Below, in pieces: positions 52,239 through 60,725 of a DNA stretch of 64,000 nt; positions within the stretch are counted from its first letter, which is position 1, and each line of letters starts with the position of its first letter. The position numbers and the translations under genes were made by a program. The stretch is from Leptothrix sp. (in: b-proteobacteria) (lineage in GTDB: Bacteria; Pseudomonadota; Gammaproteobacteria; Burkholderiales; Burkholderiaceae_C), in assembly GCA_013822685.1 (NCBI GenBank), contig PNKV01000005.1, forward strand, positions 1 through 64,000, in the 5' to 3' direction. Below the pieces are notes generated by a model. It was not told the DNA's origin. It saw only the letters and a program-made list of their open reading frames with translations, and searched no databases.

Positions 52239-53195
52239 TTAAAGACCGAGGTTCTTCAGACGGTTGGCCTGTTCCAGCCAAAGTGTTTTGGGATTGACTT
52301 CGAAAAGACTGACCAACCCGAACACGTGGTTCATGGCATCCAAATGGTTCATGAAATAATCATCGCGGATGACTTGACCAAGATGTGACTCGCAGCGGCT
52401 AACCACACCATCAGTTTCTGGCGTACCCAGTGAACGACTCAAGATACTGGTCAAGGACAAGGCATAGCTCGTCGGGTCCAGCGCTGAAGTCAATGCGCCC
52501 TTACCGCCACTCCATGAGTAATAGCGAACGCCATTGACGACGGCAGCACCTTGGCCGCAAGGCGTGGTGGGCACGCCTGCCGGAAATTTCGCATTGAAAG
52601 CGGCAGCGCCTTCCGTGGTAATCTGACGAAGGTTGGCCAGAGAATCTTGCGGCAAGATGCCCCCTGAAGACAGCGCATTCGCAATGGTACCAATGGTGTT
52701 GCCAATCGTTTGCACTGCGGCGTTCAGGGCATCCCCGATCAACGGTATGCCAGCAACTTTCGTGTAGGTGTCCGCCAATTTATTGCCGTTATTCGTGCCA
52801 TGGACGGTTGTCACGGAAGCAATGCGCCCTGGCATGACCGCGGCAACATAGCGAATGGTCGGTGCGCCAAAACTGTGGCCCAGCAAATTGAATTGCTTCA
52901 CCTCTGGATGAATGGCCATGTAATTGGTCAGATAGGCCCGCAACTGCTCGCCACGTACTTCTGTTGACGCCAAGGATGAAACCTCAGGCACTAGCACCGT
53001 GGCACCTTCGCTGCGAAGCGCCTCAGGTATGCCGTAAAAATATGGAATATTGCCGCCAATATTAACGAAACCACCACCGCCATGCACCATGACGATGGGG
53101 TATTTGGTTTCGGCATACGTTCCAGCCTGGGCGCCCGGAATGCTAAATACTGCACATGCGGCCGCCACACAAAAATGCATCACTGACTTTTTCAT
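52239..53195 (-). CDS. lipA: Secreted triacylglycerol lipase (family I, foldase-dependent)
   Basis: A 318-aa exported lipase with signal peptide MKKSVMHFCVAAACAVFSIPGAQA. Oxyanion region VMVHGGGGFVN, nucleophile elbow LLGHSFGAP (Ser), Asp in GTPETDGVVSRCESHLG, His in MNHLDAMNHVFGL, and the two cysteines (TTPCGQG, SRCESH) of the conserved disulfide. All are hallmarks of Burkholderia/Pseudomonas type lipases that need a Lif foldase, whose gene follows. The GHSFG pentapeptide has Phe where GHSHG or GHSQG is common. Confidence 0.95.
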   Translation of the reverse strand: MKKSVMHFCVAAACAVFSIPGAQAGTYAETKYPIVMVHGGGGFVNIGGNIPYFYGIPEALRSEGATVLVPEVSSLASTEVRGEQLRAYLTNYMAIHPEVKQFNLLGHSFGAPTIRYVAAVMPGRIASVTTVHGTNNGNKLADTYTKVAGIPLIGDALNAAVQTIGNTIGTIANALSSGGILPQDSLANLRQITTEGAAAFNAKFPAGVPTTPCGQGAAVVNGVRYYSWSGGKGALTSALDPTSYALSLTSILSRSLGTPETDGVVSRCESHLGQVIRDDYFMNHLDAMNHVFGLVSLFEVNPKTLWLEQANRLKNLGL

Positions 53196-53436
53196 ATTGA
53201 TTCCTTGAGGTTTATGCCATGCTTAATATTCGGGCAGGCGTAGATAGGCGAGTCGACATTCAACCCAGCCACGAATAAGCCTGCTCTATTAACGCCCCGT
53301 CGCGCTGTCGGGACGCAGTTATTGTGGTTTACCCTCAATGATCTGCAATAGTCATTTTTCTGCACTCAACTATCATTTGCTGTCAAGCGATGCGTTTTTT
53401 GTCGGCAGCCACCGCAATCACCAGCAGACTCAAGGC

Positions 53437-54474
53437 ATGAGCAAAACTCAGAAAGTACCTGCGCGTTACGTTGCGCTGTTGATTCAGCACCTGGAAGAAC
53501 AAGGCATCGATTGTTCACAACCCCTTGTCGAGGCGGGCATCAGCCCCGAAAGCTTGCGCCACATCGATTCCCTGCTGCCGTCGGACCAGGTCATCCTGGT
53601 CACTCGTTTGCTCACCGAAGCCAGCCAGGGGCAGCGCGATCTCGGCTTGCGAGTCGGCGCCAAGGTCAGCGCGGCTCAACTGGGTGACCTTGGACTGGCC
53701 CTGTTGACCTGCCCCACGGCCAAGGATGCCCTAGACCTGTGCGCCCGCTATCACGCGCTGGTCACGCCCGAATTCTCGATGCGCACCCGAACGGTGGGCA
53801 CGCGGTATGAGGTGTGCTGGCAACCCATTCAGGCGTTGCCTTACGACGTCATTACCCTGGCCTTTGACTTGATGCTGATGAGCTTTCACACCTGGGCTCA
53901 AAACCTGTTGCGAGAACACATGGCCAGTTTCGACGTCTACCTCTTTTCTGCGGCCCCCACGGATCGGCAACGCTACGGCAGCCTCAAGATGGCACGCTGT
54001 CATTTTGGCCAAGGGGGGCTGCCTGCCTTGCGCATCCTCGTCGACGCCAAAGTGGTGGCTTGCACCCCCATGCCATTGGCGGACGCCAAGCACCTGGCGG
54101 ACATCACAAGGCGCTTGGACGTGCAGCTGCTTCACCACCTCAGGCAAGAAAAGCGCGACTGGAAAGCCTGGATCACGATGATGCTCACCGAGGCGCAAGG
54201 CCACCACCCCACGCTGGATGAACTCGCCAAGATTGCCAACACGTCGGCCAGCACCTTGGCCCGCCATCTGGCCGCACAAGGAGCAAGCTACCGGGACCTG
54301 GCCAGTGAAGTACAGCACGAGCGCGCTTGCAAATGGCTTCGGGAAGGCCATCTGCAAGTGAACGATGTGGCCAACCTGCTCGGGTACACGAACTCAGCCA
54401 ATTTCATCCGGGCCTTCAAAACCAGAACGGGCATGAGCCCTGGTCAGTACGCCAGGAAGCAGGCGAGCGAGTGA
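53437..54474 (+). CDS. AraC-family regulator (OruR-like)
   Basis: A 345-aa regulator with the N-terminal arabinose-binding-like domain (PARYVALLIQHLEEQGID; typical of PF12625) and a C-terminal double helix-turn-helix: PTLDELAKIANTSASTLARHLAAQGASYRDL and VNDVANLLGYTNSANFIRAFKTRTGMSPGQYAR (in part). Start ATG 53437 has AAGG upstream; an upstream in-frame ATG at 53338 gives an extra 33 residues unlike the family. It lies between the divergent lipase operon and the convergent esterase, and may regulate either. Confidence 0.88.
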   Translation: MSKTQKVPARYVALLIQHLEEQGIDCSQPLVEAGISPESLRHIDSLLPSDQVILVTRLLTEASQGQRDLGLRVGAKVSAAQLGDLGLALLTCPTAKDALDLCARYHALVTPEFSMRTRTVGTRYEVCWQPIQALPYDVITLAFDLMLMSFHTWAQNLLREHMASFDVYLFSAAPTDRQRYGSLKMARCHFGQGGLPALRILVDAKVVACTPMPLADAKHLADITRRLDVQLLHHLRQEKRDWKAWITMMLTEAQGHHPTLDELAKIANTSASTLARHLAAQGASYRDLASEVQHERACKWLREGHLQVNDVANLLGYTNSANFIRAFKTRTGMSPGQYARKQASE

Positions 54475-54508
54475 GGCCGCGTGCGTGGCCCCATCGCGTG
54501 CCCTTTGT

Positions 54509-56098
54509 TCAGGGCCGTGCCCACAAGTCGCAATGGTGGATGTCTCGGAGCTTGTCGACACCCGTGTTCGAGATGCCCTTGCTGTCCAACAGCAAAGCCG
54601 AAGCGGCGCTCGGCTGAAGTCTTGGCCACTTTGGCAGGTCAGCACCATTGGGATCGGCACTGCGCGCGAAGTTGCCCCAGTACCCGCTCATTTGGTCCGC
54701 CAACTTCTGCTGGGCACTGTTCAAGGGCCAGAAGATCGTTGGCCCAGGAAGTTTGGCCTGGAACAAAAAGCGCAGTTCAGCACCATGGAAAGCGCCCATG
54801 CTCATGTACGGGTCGATGACGCCAGGGGTGTTGGCCTCCGTGAACTCATACTGATAGACCGGCACATACTGGCCCAGTGCTTTGGCGTCGTTCGCGACAT
54901 TGCAAGAGAAGTGGCCATCGGTCAGCGCAGCCCCCAACGCGCGGTCAAGCGTGAGGTAGTTCCACAGGGTGTACGTGGCGGCAAGCTTCTTCTGGAAGAG
55001 GCTGTCGCCGCCAGAGAGGGTCGACAGCGCCTGATCGAACTTCCCAAAGCCCAAAGGCAGCAAGTACGTCAGGTGCTGTTCTGTGGCCACGAAGAGGCGG
55101 CCTTCGTCCCGGTTGCTGCCCAGCAGCACGGGCACCCGATTGAACTGCCCTGTACGGATCAGTTCATCGGGCCTGCCATGGAGCGTGATGCCGTCGGGCA
55201 CAGCGGTCCACTTGAAGTTGTTCTTCAGCAGCCCCCATTCGTCGCCCTGCGCGGCCAGGATCTCTGAGGCACTCTTGCTGCGCAGGCAGGCCAGCTGACC
55301 GGAGCCTGGCACACAGTCAGCCTCGGTGCTCAACTGGTTGGCAGCATCTTCCACATCAGCGGCCGTGCGCTGTGTGGAGAGCCGGCAGGGCCCGCTTTGG
55401 GAAATGGCCTTGTGAAACAGGTTCTTCGATTGCGGAGAAGCCAGATGCAAGCAGGTGCTGATGCCGCCCGCCGACTCGCCAAAAATCGTGACGTTGCCCG
55501 GGTCGCCGCCAAAGCGCTCGATGTCGTCACGCACCCAGCGCAGCGCGGCTTGCTGGTCCTGCAGGCCGAAGTTGACAGGTGCACTTTGCGCGGCGAGTTC
55601 AGGAGTGCGGAAGAAGCCGAACGGCCCGAGGCGGTAATTGACCGAGACCACCACCGCTTGGGCCTTCGAGGCCAGCGTGCGCATGTCGTAATCTGGCGCC
55701 GCCCCCGAAATGAACGCGCCGCCATGGATCCAGACCATCACGGGAAGCCGCCTGGACCCGATGTCGCTCGGCACATGGACGTTCAGGTAGAGGCAATCCT
55801 CCGTCAGCGACTCCGCCCCGAAGCTGGTCTTTGGCTGTGCGCACCGCTTGCTGGGCACCGAGCCATCCCGAATGCCAGGCCACGGAACCGGTGGCTGGGG
55901 TGGCTGCCAGCGCAGGTTACCGACTGGCGGGGCTGCGAAAGGGATCCCGAGGTACTGCCTCACGCTCTGCGAAAGCACCCCGGAGACAGCGCCGTGGCTG
56001 GTACTGACGATGGGGGCCGCGGTTTGGGCCAGGCCTGCGCTCGTGAAGACAGCCAGCAGCAGTGAAGAGATGAGGGCAGTACGCCTTGGCTTGCGCAT
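54509..56098 (-). CDS. Exported type-B carboxylesterase
   Basis: A 529-aa alpha/beta-hydrolase with signal peptide MRKPRRTALISSLLLAVFTSAGLAQ. EDCLYLNVHVP, oxyanion VMVWIHGGAF, nucleophile FGESAGGIS (about 205-213), acidic residue region GSNRDEG and His region GAFHGAEL are all present. It should hydrolyse ester substrates in the periplasm or outside. A hairpin at 56106-56146 covers its ribosome binding site. No operon partners. Confidence 0.92.
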   Translation of the reverse strand: MRKPRRTALISSLLLAVFTSAGLAQTAAPIVSTSHGAVSGVLSQSVRQYLGIPFAAPPVGNLRWQPPQPPVPWPGIRDGSVPSKRCAQPKTSFGAESLTEDCLYLNVHVPSDIGSRRLPVMVWIHGGAFISGAAPDYDMRTLASKAQAVVVSVNYRLGPFGFFRTPELAAQSAPVNFGLQDQQAALRWVRDDIERFGGDPGNVTIFGESAGGISTCLHLASPQSKNLFHKAISQSGPCRLSTQRTAADVEDAANQLSTEADCVPGSGQLACLRSKSASEILAAQGDEWGLLKNNFKWTAVPDGITLHGRPDELIRTGQFNRVPVLLGSNRDEGRLFVATEQHLTYLLPLGFGKFDQALSTLSGGDSLFQKKLAATYTLWNYLTLDRALGAALTDGHFSCNVANDAKALGQYVPVYQYEFTEANTPGVIDPYMSMGAFHGAELRFLFQAKLPGPTIFWPLNSAQQKLADQMSGYWGNFARSADPNGADLPKWPRLQPSAASALLLDSKGISNTGVDKLRDIHHCDLWARP

Positions 56099-56105
56099 TT
56101 AGGTT

Positions 56106-56146
56106 CTCCTGGGTTTTCTGAACTGGTGGTCAGAATGTCCCAGGAG
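56106..56146 (-). promoter_or_regulatory. Hairpin sequestering the esterase ribosome binding site
   Basis: In the leader of the esterase mRNA, CTCCTGGG pairs with CCCAGGAG and the inner TCTGA with TCAGA. The second arm includes the AGGAG that precedes the start codon by 7 bases. The structure would hide the ribosome binding site and could give translation control, or the dyad may be a DNA operator. Confidence 0.5.
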
Positions 56147-56549
56147 GCTGGCGTGATGCTTGTCCCGATCACGCAGGGGATTGTCATTTCCCCTCACAGA
56201 AACAAATAGCACGGAGGCGGGGCCTGAGGTGTCTTGGTATGAACCCGATGCAGGCAAACGGCTATTTGTTGATGCCTGCTTTGGCCTGACGTCACGACGT
56301 TGGCGGGATGTCAACAGTCCTATGCCGGACGCCTATGAGGTGCAAGTCGGGTTAACTTTTTCAGTGTTTAACCGGAGAGGGTAAACCGCAGAGCCAGGGT
56401 TGCCAGGGGGTATTGATGGGCAGAGTTACCCCCAGTTTGTAGGTAAGCCGACATAACTCGTCGATCGAGGTCTCTAACCTTTTTGGGCATCAGGCTCTTG
56501 CGTTGAATGAGGCCTGCATCGTTATACCCATCAAATACCAGGGCCCCTC
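56147..56549. other. Intergenic region with a possible outer-membrane-protein tail
   Basis: About 400 bases. A rightward frame ending at 56384 has SWYEPDAGKRLFVDACFGLTSRRW..AYEVQVGLTFSVFN, which looks like the last strands of an outer-membrane beta-barrel, but lacks a credible start. It may be a gene remnant. Otherwise nothing recognised. Confidence 0.3.
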
Positions 56550-57506
56550 ATGAAAGACGTTTCTTTAAGTCAAAGCTTACTACTCCGCACGCACATGAAG
56601 CGTGCCATGTCCGTAGTCATTGCGATGTCACTTGCGGTTGGCGCATCGGCATGCCTTGCACAAGCTCAGTTGAGCGCACAGTTCTTCGGCGTCTCGACAG
56701 TTTCAGTGTCTGACGGTGAACATACCGTGATGACCGATGGCTTCTTCTCCCGTCCTGACTACCTCCGCCTGGTGCTGGGTGTTTCGCCGAACGAAAGTCG
56801 CATCAACAGAGCCTTGGCCGCTGGGAAAATCACCTCACTCGACGCTCTGTTGGTGGTCCACTCGCATCACGACCATGCCATGGATGCCGGCGTGGTGGCA
56901 AAGAAGACCGGTGCCATCGTGATCGGCACCAGGTCCGTAGCGAACATCGCGGTTGGAAGCGGTCTGCCGGCTAACCGGACCAAGACCGTTGTGGGAGGCG
57001 AGACCATCGAGCTTGGCAAATTCAAGGTCCATATCATCTCATCGCCGCACTCTGCGAAGCCAGTCTTTCCGGGCGAGATCACTTCGCCGCTGAAGACGCC
57101 ATCAGGGATCGTCAAGTACAAGGAGGGCGGAAATTTTTCGTACCTCATTGAACACCCCCAAGGCCGCGTTTTGGTCCATGCAAGCGCCAACTACAGGCCA
57201 GGCATGTACTCCGGCATTCGTGCCGACGTGGTTTTCCTGGGCATAGGTCTGTTGGGCAAACAGTCGGATGCCTTCATCAGGGACTATTGGCAGGAGGTGG
57301 TCCAGACAACAGGGGCAAAGATCGTTGTCCCGGTGCATTGGGATGACTTCACCGTTTCGCTCGATAGGCCCCTCAGGCCAACTGGACCACTCTTCGACAA
57401 GGTCAAGGAGGCACTCGCAGCGATAGGAGAGCTTGCGGCGGCAGATGGTGTGGAAGTCCGAATGCTGTCCCAGTTCCAAGCGGTGCAGATGCCGGCGCCG
57501 CGCTGA
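56550..57506 (+). CDS. Exported metallo-beta-lactamase-fold hydrolase (paralogue 1)
   Basis: A 318-aa MBL-fold protein with an N-terminal export signal (MKRAMSVVIAMSLAVGASACLAQAQ beginning at residue 16). Metal-site motif VVHSHHDHAMD (HxHxDH), further ligand His in ISSPHS and VPVHWDDF. It resembles the convergent gene at 57605 throughout (MTDGFFSRPDYL, GLLGKQSDAF, HWDDF). Substrate unknown. Start ATG 56550 has AGGG upstream; ATG 56595 would remove an odd 15-residue leader but lacks a ribosome binding site. Confidence 0.85.
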   Translation: MKDVSLSQSLLLRTHMKRAMSVVIAMSLAVGASACLAQAQLSAQFFGVSTVSVSDGEHTVMTDGFFSRPDYLRLVLGVSPNESRINRALAAGKITSLDALLVVHSHHDHAMDAGVVAKKTGAIVIGTRSVANIAVGSGLPANRTKTVVGGETIELGKFKVHIISSPHSAKPVFPGEITSPLKTPSGIVKYKEGGNFSYLIEHPQGRVLVHASANYRPGMYSGIRADVVFLGIGLLGKQSDAFIRDYWQEVVQTTGAKIVVPVHWDDFTVSLDRPLRPTGPLFDKVKEALAAIGELAAADGVEVRMLSQFQAVQMPAPR

Positions 57507-57604
57507 GGTGCGCGGCTTGTGAGGCCCCAGCTCTCCACTTGAGCTGCGCCGCCCCCACACGTGCGGTCATCCTGCGGACGCTTCCCAGCGTTGTGCGCCT
57601 TCAG

Positions 57605-58594
57605 CTAGTCCTTCGAACCATTGCCCACCGGCAACGTGACAGCCTGCAGGGCCGGCAAGAAGCGGATCGTCACACCATCTCGCTTCGCCAAAGCCTCCAG
57701 CCGTTCAAGGGCCACGGCCATGTTGTCCATGAAGCGCGGCAAGGGGACAAGCGGTTCGCGCAAGGAGCGCGCAAAATCGTCCCAATGGACTGGAAGCACC
57801 AGCTTGGCGCCCGTCTTGCGCACCACCTCATCCCAGTAACGCTCGGTGAACTCGGCGGATTGCTTGCCCAGCAAGCCCATGCCCAGCATGACCACTTGTG
57901 CATGGACACCATCGAAGGCATGCGGCTTGTAGTTGGCACTGGGCACGATCAGCACATTGCCCAGCCGATGCTCAAGCAGAAACGAGAAGTTGGCCCCCAA
58001 CTTGTAAGCCGACAGCCTTGCCGGACCATCCAGGGGGTGGTCGATGTCGCCCACGTTGATGGGCTCGGGTGAATGCGGGGTTTCAAAAGCGGTGATCTTG
58101 AAGCCGCCTGCGAGCAAAGGCTGGCCGGTCTTGATCAGGCGCAATTGGGTTTCCGGCGTCTTCTGGCCTCGCGCGATGTTGAGCGTCGACGCCGACCCGT
58201 ACACGATCGCCCCGGTTTTCTGGGCGACCAGCCCCGAGTCCATGGCGTGATCATGATGCGAGTGCGCCACCAGGATCGCGTCCACCTTCTCGACCTTGGC
58301 CTGGCGGAGCGCGAAATCGATCTCATCATGGTTGGACTGCAACCTGGCGAAGATCAGTTGCAACCAGGAAGGACGAGACAGGAAGCCGTCCGTCATGATG
58401 GCGTTCTTGCCGTCAGAAATGAGCACGGTGCTTGTGCCGAAGAACACCACGGACAGGCCAGGCCCGGCAACCTCATCCTGTCGGTAGGCCAGCCCTGGAG
58501 CTGATGGGTCGACGTCGGGCCGGAGCACGCCTGAGCATCCCACCGAGATGATGGCGACCATAAGCACTGCAAGGAGCGCAAAAAAATTTTTCAT
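57605..58594 (-). CDS. MBL-fold hydrolase lipoprotein (paralogue 2)
   Basis: A 329-aa MBL-fold protein starting MKNFFALLAVLMVAIISVGCSG, a lipoprotein signal with Cys near residue 20. Metal-site motif VAHSHHDHAMD, ligands FETPHS and VPVHWDDF. It shares the order and many residues of paralogue 1 (MTDGFLSRPSWLQLIF, GLLGKQSAEF), so the two arose by duplication. ATG 58594 chosen; ATG 58600 is equally near the GGGA site. Confidence 0.85.
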   Translation of the reverse strand: MKNFFALLAVLMVAIISVGCSGVLRPDVDPSAPGLAYRQDEVAGPGLSVVFFGTSTVLISDGKNAIMTDGFLSRPSWLQLIFARLQSNHDEIDFALRQAKVEKVDAILVAHSHHDHAMDSGLVAQKTGAIVYGSASTLNIARGQKTPETQLRLIKTGQPLLAGGFKITAFETPHSPEPINVGDIDHPLDGPARLSAYKLGANFSFLLEHRLGNVLIVPSANYKPHAFDGVHAQVVMLGMGLLGKQSAEFTERYWDEVVRKTGAKLVLPVHWDDFARSLREPLVPLPRFMDNMAVALERLEALAKRDGVTIRFLPALQAVTLPVGNGSKD

Positions 58595-58641
58595 TCCCAT
58601 TCCCACATGGTCAATCATCGATACAGCGGTGCCTGGCCTGC

Positions 58642-59520
58642 TTAGTCGAAACCAAGGCGCTCGCGCATGGCCTTGGGACTGACGCCGAACCAGCGCTTGC
58701 AGCTGCGCGACAGCCCGAGGCCTCAGCGTAGCCGAGAATGTGGGTGATCTGGATGAGGTCTGGGCCATCGGGCAGACTGATCAGTGCCTGGAACTGCTCC
58801 CGCTGCCGAGCAGGCTGCCGGCCAGGCGCTTCACCTGATCGCGCAGGCGTCCAGGCGCAGGATTGGCATAGCGCTGCCGGTAGTCCAGAGCGAGTTTTTT
58901 AGCCTGCGGGTCTTGTTCGGCCCCGACCACCTCCAGGTCGCTGGCCAGCAGCTGCACACTGGCGTTGGGCGCCATGAATCGCACCTCACAGCCGTAGGCG
59001 CGCAGATAGGCGGTGGCATCTTCCGGTTGCGACTGCGGTAGGCTGACCCGCAGCGGTTGGACGCGGTCGGCGCTCAGTTGCCGCAGGCACTGGCAGAGAA
59101 TGCTCAGCGAGAGGCTGGCGACTTGTGGGCGGGCAGCCAGATTTACCCGGCGGATGTCCAGCAGCAGGTTGATCCTTTCCGGCTGCTGGGCATCGGCTTG
59201 TACTTGCAGGCGCAGTGCCGGGCTGTGCACGAACAGGTAGCGCACACCCAGCTCGATGGCTTCGCTGACATTGCGCGCCTGGCGCAACAGCACGGCAATC
59301 GCGCCGAGAATGCCAATGCCCTGGGCATGCGCAAGGCGCAGACCGAAATCCGGGCAGTGGCCAAGCAGCGTGGACTCTTCCAGCAGGTTGATAAAGGCCG
59401 AATAGGAGATCAGCCGGTCCGGGTCGTGCAGGGCGGCCAGTGGCAGTTCGAAGCGTTCAAACAGGCCTGGCACATCCAGCCCCAGACTTTGAGCCAGCGG
59501 CTGGTACTCAATTCGAGATG
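58642..59520 (-). pseudogene. AraC-family regulator, broken
   Basis: The N-terminal domain is preserved (..EYQPLAQSLGLDVPGLFERFELPLAALHDPDRLISYSAF.. to ..DYRQRYANP, 58850-59520). Then the frame shifts near 58790. The second helix-turn-helix survives only in another frame: QITHILGYAEAS, then after a second shift SCKRWFGVSPKAMRERLGFD and a stop at 58642. At least two frameshifts and a small deletion make it non-functional. Confidence 0.75.
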
Positions 59521-59614
59521 GGCAATGGTGAGTCGTCGTTGTTCCCAGAAGGGGGGCCGAGTTCTTCTGGTCGCTGTTGATCAGACCGGTTCAATGAGCC
59601 CAAGGTGACGGTAA

Positions 59615-59800
59615 AGAATCCAGACGAAGCGCAAGGCAATTACTTCGGCGCCTGAAGCCGAACTCCAAACGGGTGACCGAGGAGCGCGACATCCTAGAAA
59701 AAGACGCGACGTACTATGCCAAACAGGCAGAGTGACGTACGCGTTCATTAAGCGCCATCAACGCGAGCACGGCGTTTGGCGCACTCAAGCGGTTATGAGC
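59615..59800 (+). mobile_element. IS3-family transposase remnant
   Basis: The end of an IS3-type orfA (RVTEERDIL.KDATYYAKQAE-stop at about 59733) followed by the first residues of orfB (YAFIKRHQREHGVW). Both are truncated and orfA carries substitutions. No terminal inverted repeats seen. A relic of an insertion near the right end of unit 4. Confidence 0.65.
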
Positions 59801-59906
59801 CGTCCCTGTGGCGATTCGGTCCTGGCGATCACGAGGAACCCGTGGGTTCAATCAAGGCACATGTTCTGGCTCGCCGTGTACACTAGAAACCGCGTTGTGG
59901 CTGTCG

Positions 59907-60019
59907 GCTGACCGGCAACCATCGTTGCAATCACCACGCCGCCAGCGTCGGTAGAAATGACGGTAGAAAGAAATCTTGGAACGTCAAAAACCTAGTGTTC
60001 ATGCGGCTTTCAAGGCGCT
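59907..60019. repeat. Island right-end repeat related to 50255-50365
   Basis: tgaccggcaaccatcgttgcaatca, then cggtagaaatgacggtagaaag, aligning with the flank of copy C over about 110 bases with moderate divergence. Probably arm-type integrase sites. Confidence 0.55.
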
Positions 60020-60043
60020 GGAAATGATCGAGTGGGAGTGAGG
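60020..60043 (+). repeat. guaA 3'-end-like attachment repeat, copy D
   Basis: The same 24-base core as copies B and C (44-bp block 60000-60043; frame KALEMIEWE-stop). It lies 10 bases before the TetR gene and is the last copy in the window. Confidence 0.8.
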
Positions 60044-60053
60044 CTTTTGCGGC

Positions 60054-60725
60054 ATGTCTGACAGCCCACCCACCCGCAAAAAGATCCCCAAGGCTTCGGC
60101 CACCACGCCTGCGGTCTCATCGTTCAAAAGCGAATATGGCCAAGGCCGGCGCAAGCTTCTGGAGGCGGTGACGCGCCTGGCCGCCAGAGAAGGGCACACG
60201 CGCTTTAGCCTGCGAGAGTTGGCCAAGGAAGCTGGCCTGGGCCACAACTCGCTTTACCGGCATTTCAGCAATGTCGATGAAATGATCCCTGAGCTGATGG
60301 AGGACTTCAGCCAGGAGTTGCGCGAGGGCTTGAGGCAGGCGCGCAAGACGGTGCCCCCCGGTGAGACGCCCGCCAAAACAGTCGTGTCTTGGTTGCTGGA
60401 CTTTGCGCTGGTGCACCGCGATGTCTTCCTTTTGTCCATGCGCCAACGTGTGGGCCCGCCAGGTCCCGCCAGGGCGGCTTTGGAAAAGAATTTGCAGGCG
60501 ATTCGCCAGGACATGCTCTCGGAATTGGGCGCGCTGGGCCACCTGCCAAGCAAGCTGCCCCCCCGCATGGACTGGGCCTTGGAGATGGTGATCGACCAGA
60601 GCTTTCGGCTGTGCATCGAACACATCGAGCAGCCTGATCAGCGCGAGGACATCCTGGTGCGGGCCCAGTTGTCCTTCGCCTGGATCATTGGCGGCGCGCT
60701 CGCGCCACCCCCTCAGTCCAGGTAG
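60054..60725 (+). CDS. TetR-family regulator
   Basis: A 223-aa regulator with a disordered N-terminal 25 residues and a TetR helix-turn-helix (GRRKLLEAVTRLAAREGHTRFSLRELAKEAGLGHNSLYRHFSNVDEMI in part), then a helical ligand domain. Its 3' end overlaps the convergent serine hydrolase gene by 13 bases. Begins immediately after att copy D, so its promoter would lie in the island-end repeat. Confidence 0.9.
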   Translation: MSDSPPTRKKIPKASATTPAVSSFKSEYGQGRRKLLEAVTRLAAREGHTRFSLRELAKEAGLGHNSLYRHFSNVDEMIPELMEDFSQELREGLRQARKTVPPGETPAKTVVSWLLDFALVHRDVFLLSMRQRVGPPGPARAALEKNLQAIRQDMLSELGALGHLPSKLPPRMDWALEMVIDQSFRLCIEHIEQPDQREDILVRAQLSFAWIIGGALAPPPQSR

